Assembly: GCF_001189515.2 (NCBI RefSeq)
Contig: NZ_CP012069.2
Span: 310,001 to 374,000 of the forward strand
Origin: Olsenella sp. oral taxon 807
Lineage (GTDB): Bacteria; Actinomycetota; Coriobacteriia; Coriobacteriales; Atopobiaceae
DNA: 64,000 nucleotides
Direction of reading: 5' to 3'
This document shows positions 59,357 through 64,000 of this stretch, piece after piece. The stretch's first letter is position 1. Each line of letters starts with the position of its first letter. A program made the position numbers and the translations under genes. Below the pieces are notes generated by a model. The model was not told the origin of the DNA. It was given only the letters and a program-made list of their open reading frames with translations, and did not search any database.

Positions 59357-62300
59357 ATGCCGGGCAACGTCGCTTCCACTACTGAGAGTCCGTCCGCGGG
59401 GCGGGGGAGGCGTCGCGCCGTCGCTCTCGCCGTCGCGCTGCTGGCGGTGTCCGCCGCAGTCGCGTGGGGGGTCTGGGGCGCGTGGCGCGGCTCGGACGCG
59501 CAGGGCGAGGGGGCGCCTGCGGGCGCGCGGCAGGGGGGCGAGGTCCCGAAGGCCTCAGGGACTCCGGGCGCGGCGCAGGGGCCGGCAAACGGCACGGCGC
59601 AGGCGCCGGACCCGGGCGGCGAGGTCCCGCAGCCGGGCGCGGGGCAGGCGCCGGCGGGCGGCGCGGAGGAGTGGCCCGGGCAGTCGAGGGGCTTCGTGGG
59701 GCCCAACGGCGAGGGGTCCCACACCCCCGACGAGTGGCCGACGCTCGAGGAGTACAACAGGGCCTGGGCCGAGCTGGGGGCGAGCGAGAACGAGCTGCCC
59801 TCCGTTGTGGAGGGCGACTACGTGCGCGGCGTGCTCATGATCTGCTTCGACCGGGGCATCGGCGAGCTCGCGGCCCACGAGATCGTGTGGGCGCGCGGCG
59901 GCGTGTGGGGCTACGACTTCTTCTGGCTCCGCGACGACGGCCCGGCATACGCGGTGTGCTACTTCCCCGACGCGTCCGACCAGGAGGCGCTCGAGGCCCT
60001 CGCCGCAGAGCTCAGGGCCTGCCCCGGCGTCGTGAGCGTGGACCTCGACGGGATGTGTTACCTTGAGGAGGATGAGTCTGCGGAGCTGGCATACCTGCCG
60101 CAGCAATACTACCTCAGGACGTCGCGGTTCATAGGCGCGTGGAACACGGTCAAGTGCAATGGAAGGGCGACGATCGCGGTTCTGGACTCGGGCTGCGACA
60201 TTGGCCACCCCGATCTTGTCGGCAACCTCCTGCCGGGCATTGACGTCACAAAGGGGAAAGACTCCCCGCCCGCTCCCAGTTTCAGTGACAAGGATGGACA
60301 TGGCACTAAGGTGGCAGGGGTGGCCTCTGCCGTTGCCGGTGACTTTACCGGCATCGACGGGGCGTCGTACAACGCCAAGGTGCTGCCGATACGCATCAAG
60401 GACGATGTCGGTGATATCAAATGGGATTACATATGCAGTGCACTCAGGTACATCGATAATCACCAGCAGCAAGTCCAGGTCGTGAATATGAGCTTCAGTT
60501 CTCCAAATAGTTCCGTAGAGGCGCAGCGTTTGGTGAGCGACTTGCGCGCGAAGGGGACCGTGCTCGTCGCGGCTGCGGGAAACCAGTATATGAGCGGGGG
60601 GCCGCTTCACATATACAGGTATCCCGCATGCTTCGATGACGTTATCAGCGTCGGGTCGATAGACGCGTCGGACACGATCGCCCCCGACTCGAACCACAAC
60701 CCCCGCGTCGACCTCTGCGCTCCAGGCGTGGGCGTGTACACGACGTCAAGCCCGCTCGCGACGGGTGTTCAGTACGCCATGGTTTCGGGCACCTCCTTCG
60801 CCACCCCACAGGTTTCCGCCGCAGCGGCGCTCCTCAAGGTCGAGCACCCGTCCTGGGGCCCCAACCTCATCGAGCGGGCGCTGGAGGCCACCGCGCGCGA
60901 CCTTGGTAATGTGGGGCGTGACGACACCTACGGCCATGGCGCGCTCAACGCGGAGGCGGCGGTCGCCTGGCTGCCCCCTGCCGACAGCAGCGTTCCCGAG
61001 CTGTGGCTCGACCGCGGTGACGTGGAGCTGGGCCCTGACGGCGCGCACGGCTATGACAGCTCGGGCTCCGAGCTGCGCTCCGCCTCTCAGTCTGTCATCG
61101 TGCGTCAGGCGGATGGCCCGGCCACGGCCCATTCCATAAGGGTAGTGAGCGAGGGGGCGTGGGACGTGACCCTGGACGGCGTGCGCTTCGATGGCGACCG
61201 CCCTCTGCTCGACCTCTCGCCGTCGGCGTCGGTCCGCGTCAGGCTGCGCGGGTCCTCCGAGGCCATCGGGCGCTCGGCCACGGCGGCGACCGTGCGCGTG
61301 CCGCAGGGCGCCTCTGCGGTCTTCCAGTCGTTCTCGGAGGGCAGCCTGCGCGCCGAGTCAGCGGGCAGGGGCGCTGTTGTGGGCGGGTCGGCGCAGGAGG
61401 CCTCGGGCTCGATCACCTTCGTGAGCGGCACCGTGGAGGCCGTCGCCCGGGGTGGGGGCCTGAACATGGCCGCAGCCATAGGGGGCGGCAGCGACCAGAC
61501 CAATGGTCCCATCGTCATCGACGGCGGCACCGTCAAGGCCTCGATCGAGGAGGGCATCACCATCACCTCGGCGATAGGGTGCTGCTCTGCCGGGCGGAGC
61601 AAGGGCCCGGCGCCCATAACCATACGCGGCGGGAAGGTGGAGGCGCGCGGCAACTGGGGTTCTAGCGGGATCGGGGGGCACAACTACGGCGGTTTCGGGG
61701 AGGGGAGCTCCGTCGAGGTGTCGGGAGGCGAGCTCACGGTCACGGGCGGCTTCCAGGCTGACGGCATCGCGGCGGAGTCGGTGAGCTTCTCGGGCGACGC
61801 GAAGGTGAGTGTGACTGGGACGCGCTACGCCGCAGGCGTCGCGGCCAAGGAGCTGCGCGTCAGCGGCGGCTCGGTGGACGTCATGGCCGGCGGACTGCTC
61901 TCTACGGGCGTGGACGCCGACAAGACGCAGGTGACGGGGGGCATGCTCGTGGTGAGGCCGCTCGACGGGCAGACGAACATGGGCCTGCATGGCGCCCTCG
62001 ACGTCTCCGGCGGCAGGGTCTCGGTCAAGGCCCAGGTGCCGGGCTCCTCAGGGTGGCCCGGGTGCGCTGCGCCCGCCATCTGGGGAGGGCCGGTAAGCAT
62101 CCGGGGCGGCACCGTGGACGCCTACGGGGGTCACGGTGCGGCCGGCATCGGCGGGGGCTGGTCCGGCGGCCTCGCCGACACGGCGGGCGTGGCGGTGACC
62201 ATCACGGGAGGGGCCGTCAACGCCGTGCCCGGCGAGCCCTGCAAGGACGGCATAGGAAACGGGGTAGGGGCTACGGCCGACCCGATCTGGCCCACCGACG

Positions 62301-62494
62301 GCACGGAGCGGGTCTGGCCCTGCGCCATTGAGCACGTGGGCGATCTCTCCACGCTCTCTGTCGACGGGAGGTCGGCTGCTGACCTGCACATCTTCGAGCG
62401 CAACGAGGATGGGGGCGTCCACCTCTATCTGAGGGCGGGCACCCACACGCTCTCCTGCGACGGCGCTACCAAGACGGTCCAGCTCGGTCCGTGA
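59357..62494 (+). CDS. Membrane-anchored subtilisin-like serine protease
   Basis: 1045 residues. Membrane helix near 20-43, linker, prodomain to about 265, and an S8 catalytic domain with Asp277 (VLDSGCDIGHPDL), His315 (DKDGHGTKVAGV), oxyanion Asn (VAAAGNQ) and Ser480 (VSGTSFATPQVS). Residues about 555-1040 form a beta-rich repeat region with many GSITFVSGTVEAVARGG-like and VSGGELTVTGG-like turns, resembling carbohydrate-binding beta-helix domains. No LPXTG or SLH end; the N-terminal helix may hold it in the membrane. A surface protease acting on host or competitor proteins is likely. It shares its 5' part with two truncated copies just upstream. Confidence 0.9.
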   Translation: MPGNVASTTESPSAGRGRRRAVALAVALLAVSAAVAWGVWGAWRGSDAQGEGAPAGARQGGEVPKASGTPGAAQGPANGTAQAPDPGGEVPQPGAGQAPAGGAEEWPGQSRGFVGPNGEGSHTPDEWPTLEEYNRAWAELGASENELPSVVEGDYVRGVLMICFDRGIGELAAHEIVWARGGVWGYDFFWLRDDGPAYAVCYFPDASDQEALEALAAELRACPGVVSVDLDGMCYLEEDESAELAYLPQQYYLRTSRFIGAWNTVKCNGRATIAVLDSGCDIGHPDLVGNLLPGIDVTKGKDSPPAPSFSDKDGHGTKVAGVASAVAGDFTGIDGASYNAKVLPIRIKDDVGDIKWDYICSALRYIDNHQQQVQVVNMSFSSPNSSVEAQRLVSDLRAKGTVLVAAAGNQYMSGGPLHIYRYPACFDDVISVGSIDASDTIAPDSNHNPRVDLCAPGVGVYTTSSPLATGVQYAMVSGTSFATPQVSAAAALLKVEHPSWGPNLIERALEATARDLGNVGRDDTYGHGALNAEAAVAWLPPADSSVPELWLDRGDVELGPDGAHGYDSSGSELRSASQSVIVRQADGPATAHSIRVVSEGAWDVTLDGVRFDGDRPLLDLSPSASVRVRLRGSSEAIGRSATAATVRVPQGASAVFQSFSEGSLRAESAGRGAVVGGSAQEASGSITFVSGTVEAVARGGGLNMAAAIGGGSDQTNGPIVIDGGTVKASIEEGITITSAIGCCSAGRSKGPAPITIRGGKVEARGNWGSSGIGGHNYGGFGEGSSVEVSGGELTVTGGFQADGIAAESVSFSGDAKVSVTGTRYAAGVAAKELRVSGGSVDVMAGGLLSTGVDADKTQVTGGMLVVRPLDGQTNMGLHGALDVSGGRVSVKAQVPGSSGWPGCAAPAIWGGPVSIRGGTVDAYGGHGAAGIGGGWSGGLADTAGVAVTITGGAVNAVPGEPCKDGIGNGVGATADPIWPTDGTERVWPCAIEHVGDLSTLSVDGRSAADLHIFERNEDGGVHLYLRAGTHTLSCDGATKTVQLGP

Positions 62495-62560
62495 GAGGCG
62501 CGCCGGGCGGTAAGGCCCCAGCGCCTGCGTGCCGCCCGTCGGCCCCAGCTATCGCCAGCC

Positions 62561-62586
62561 AGGACCCCTCGGGCGCGAGGGGTCCT
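62561..62586 (+). terminator. Hairpin after protease gene
   Basis: AGGACCCCTC (62561-62570) and GAGGGGTCCT (62577-62586), perfect 10-bp stem with a 6-base loop; no U tract follows. Confidence 0.6.
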
Positions 62587-63054
62587 CTCGCAGGCGTGGC
62601 CCAGCCCGTGTCCCGCCCGCCCAATTTGCGCCAGACAATGTTACGTTCCTGCAAACGGTGGCGTTCCTCACGTGAGGAGCCGCAGGTTCGTGCGATAGTG
62701 GGGTCGAGCGTCCCGTATGAGGACGTTGGCGTTCGTGGAAAGAGGCAGATGTTCGATCTCGGGACCATAAAGGGCAAGGGAGTCACGCGCAGCGTATCGC
62801 TCGCGTCCTTGGTCATGTCCCTTGAGATTCCGGCTGCCGTCGCCGAGATTAGCTTGCCCCTTACGGGCCTCCTTCTAGCGTAGGCGTGCTGGCCTCAGGG
62901 TTTGGCGTATGCCGTCACCCCGCCACGCGCGCCTCTAGCCTCCGCCTCCAGGCAGTTTCGCCCCCGCTACGCTCGACTACGCCCTTCCCATATACGCAAG
63001 GTACTGGTTGGCAGCATGCCCCGTTCGGACACCACAGACCCAAGGAGCAGGACC
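62587..63054. other. Leader region upstream of leuA
   Basis: No convincing gene. A plus-strand frame to 62883 reads EPQVRAIVGSSVPYEDVGVR and AAVAEISLPLTGLLLA but lacks family likeness and a good ribosome site. The region must hold the leuA promoter. I could not make out a T-box or a Leu-rich leader peptide by eye. Confidence 0.4.
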
Positions 63055-64000
63055 ATGACGAGAAAGATTGACATTTTTGACACGACGCTGCGCGACGGCG
63101 AGCAGTCTCCCGGCGCCTCGATGAACACCGAGGAGAAGCTCGTCATAGCCCAGGAGCTCCTGCGCATGCACGTGGATGTCATCGAGGCGGGGTTTCCCAT
63201 CTCGAGTCCCGGTGACTTCCGCTCCGTTCAGGAGATCGGTCGGCTTGCGGGTGACGATGCCGTCGTCGTCGGCCTCACGCGAGCCGTCGACGAGGACATC
63301 GACCGCGCGGCCGAGGCACTCAAGACCGCGAGACGTCCCCGCATCCACACGGGCCTGGGCGTCTCTCCGCAGCATCTGCGCGAGAAGCTCATGATAGACG
63401 AGGACGAGTGCATAGAGCGGGCCATCCACTGCGTGAGCTACGCGAAGCGCTACGTGGAGGACGTCGAGTTCTATGCCGAGGACGCGGGTCGCTCTGACCA
63501 GCGCTTCCTCGAGCGCGTGATCCAGGCGGCCATCGAGGCCGGCGCTACCGTCGTCAACATCCCCGACACCACCGGCTATCAGATGCCCGAGGACTTTGGC
63601 GCGCGCATCAAGGGGCTTGCCGACAACGTTCGCGGCATCGAGAACGTCACCATCTCGGTTCACACCCACAACGACCTCGGCATGGCGACGGCACTGGCGC
63701 TCGCCGGCGTCAAGAACGGAGCCCGTCAGGTCGAGTGCACCATCAACGGCCTGGGCGAGCGGGCGGGCAACACGGCGCTCGAGGAGGTCGTCATGGCCAT
63801 CCGGATGCATGGCGACGAGCTCGATGCCCATACCGGCGTCGTGACCAAGGAGCTCACCCGCGCCTCGCACCTCGTGAGCCGCATCACGGGCATGCAGGTC
63901 CAGGCTAACAAGGCCATCGTCGGCTCGAACGCCTTCGCCCACTCCTCGGGCATCCACCAGGACGGCGTCCTCAAGGCTCGCGACACCTACGAGATCATCG
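63055..64000 (+). CDS. leuA: 2-isopropylmalate synthase, 3' end outside window
   Basis: First 315 codons, open to the window end. ATG 63055 has AAGGAG at 63042-63047. First step of leucine synthesis: acetyl-CoA plus 2-oxoisovalerate to 2-isopropylmalate. Motifs: [19 protein letters not shown] (metal Asp and catalytic Arg), IEAGFP, the metal-binding [13 protein letters not shown] and [15 protein letters not shown], and SSGIHQDG. These agree with LeuA rather than citramalate or homocitrate synthase, though that distinction is not absolute. Other leu genes probably follow. Confidence 0.93.
   Translation, partial: MTRKIDIFDTTLRDGEQSPGASMNTEEKLVIAQELLRMHVDVIEAGFPISSPGDFRSVQEIGRLAGDDAVVVGLTRAVDEDIDRAAEALKTARRPRIHTGLGVSPQHLREKLMIDEDECIERAIHCVSYAKRYVEDVEFYAEDAGRSDQRFLERVIQAAIEAGATVVNIPDTTGYQMPEDFGARIKGLADNVRGIENVTISVHTHNDLGMATALALAGVKNGARQVECTINGLGERAGNTALEEVVMAIRMHGDELDAHTGVVTKELTRASHLVSRITGMQVQANKAIVGSNAFAHSSGIHQDGVLKARDTYEII

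Noticed and set aside
62491-62883. 130-codon plus-strand frame between the protease and leuA
   Set aside because: It starts across the protease stop and a hairpin, has no ribosome site and no family likeness.

Overview
The window looks like a chromosomal segment of a Coriobacteriia species, probably an Olsenella/Atopobiaceae relative. The clues are the moderately high G+C, AAGGAG-type ribosome sites, a Gram-positive type tad/Flp pilus locus without an outer-membrane secretin, an SLH-domain surface giant with BspA-type (DUF285) repeats, and a yceD gene preceded by a small coiled-coil gene. The genus is inferred from gene style only. No rRNA, tRNA or CRISPR array was seen.

Layout: (1) 1-4.0 kb: a sugar-alcohol unit with the 3'-truncated mannitol PTS EIICBA gene (minus strand), a divergent zinc MDR dehydrogenase of the L-sorbose-1-phosphate-reductase type and a DeoR regulator; two A/T-rich inverted repeats in the divergent gap are likely operators. 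(2) 4.0-6.7 kb: three tandem paralogous lipoproteins. (3) 6.8-8.0 kb: a coiled-coil protein and YceD, but no rpmF follows; a repeat array takes its place. (4) 8.4-29.8 kb: a tad pilus island: prepilin peptidase (minus strand) with an in-frame 60-bp repeat, one divergent and twelve tandem Flp pilin genes, cpaB-tadZ-tadA-tadB-tadC, a DUF192 gene, an 822-aa DivIVA-like coiled-coil gene, three TadE/TadG-like pseudopilins, a membrane-anchored binding-protein-like gene, a VWA + isopeptide-domain adhesin and a coiled-coil cell-wall hydrolase-like gene. (5) 29.9-32 kb: a frameshifted transposase and a second remnant. (6) 32-37.7 kb: an SLH/DUF285 surface protein. (7) 38-41 kb: a dCTP-deaminase-fold protein with three membrane segments, bracketed by two inverted repeat arrays, and a truncated YhfC-like protease gene. 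(8) 41.3-48.1 kb: AbrB + UbiB-like kinase, an ABC exporter with an XRE-AbrB regulator, AraC and SDR pseudogenes, and a YtrA-type GntR with a DUF5808 membrane protein. (9) 48.1-52.8 kb: an accessory segment with an HTH/nucleotidyltransferase pair, a GNAT fragment, VapBC and the largest repeat array. (10) 52.9-56.2 kb: xylB, nudC and a TrpF-like protein lacking the catalytic residues. (11) 56.3-62.5 kb: a dispersed GTGTACAC element, a Fic remnant and a triplicated subtilase gene, of which two copies encode only the membrane anchor and prodomain. (12) 63.05 kb to the end: the 5' part of leuA.

The most unusual signals are the near-identical pilin gene array, a family of short inverted-unit repeat arrays found four times (about 70 units in total), the catalytically dead dCTP-deaminase-like membrane protein between two of those arrays, and the free-standing subtilase prodomains. 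Function beyond family recognition is inference throughout; no database search was possible.
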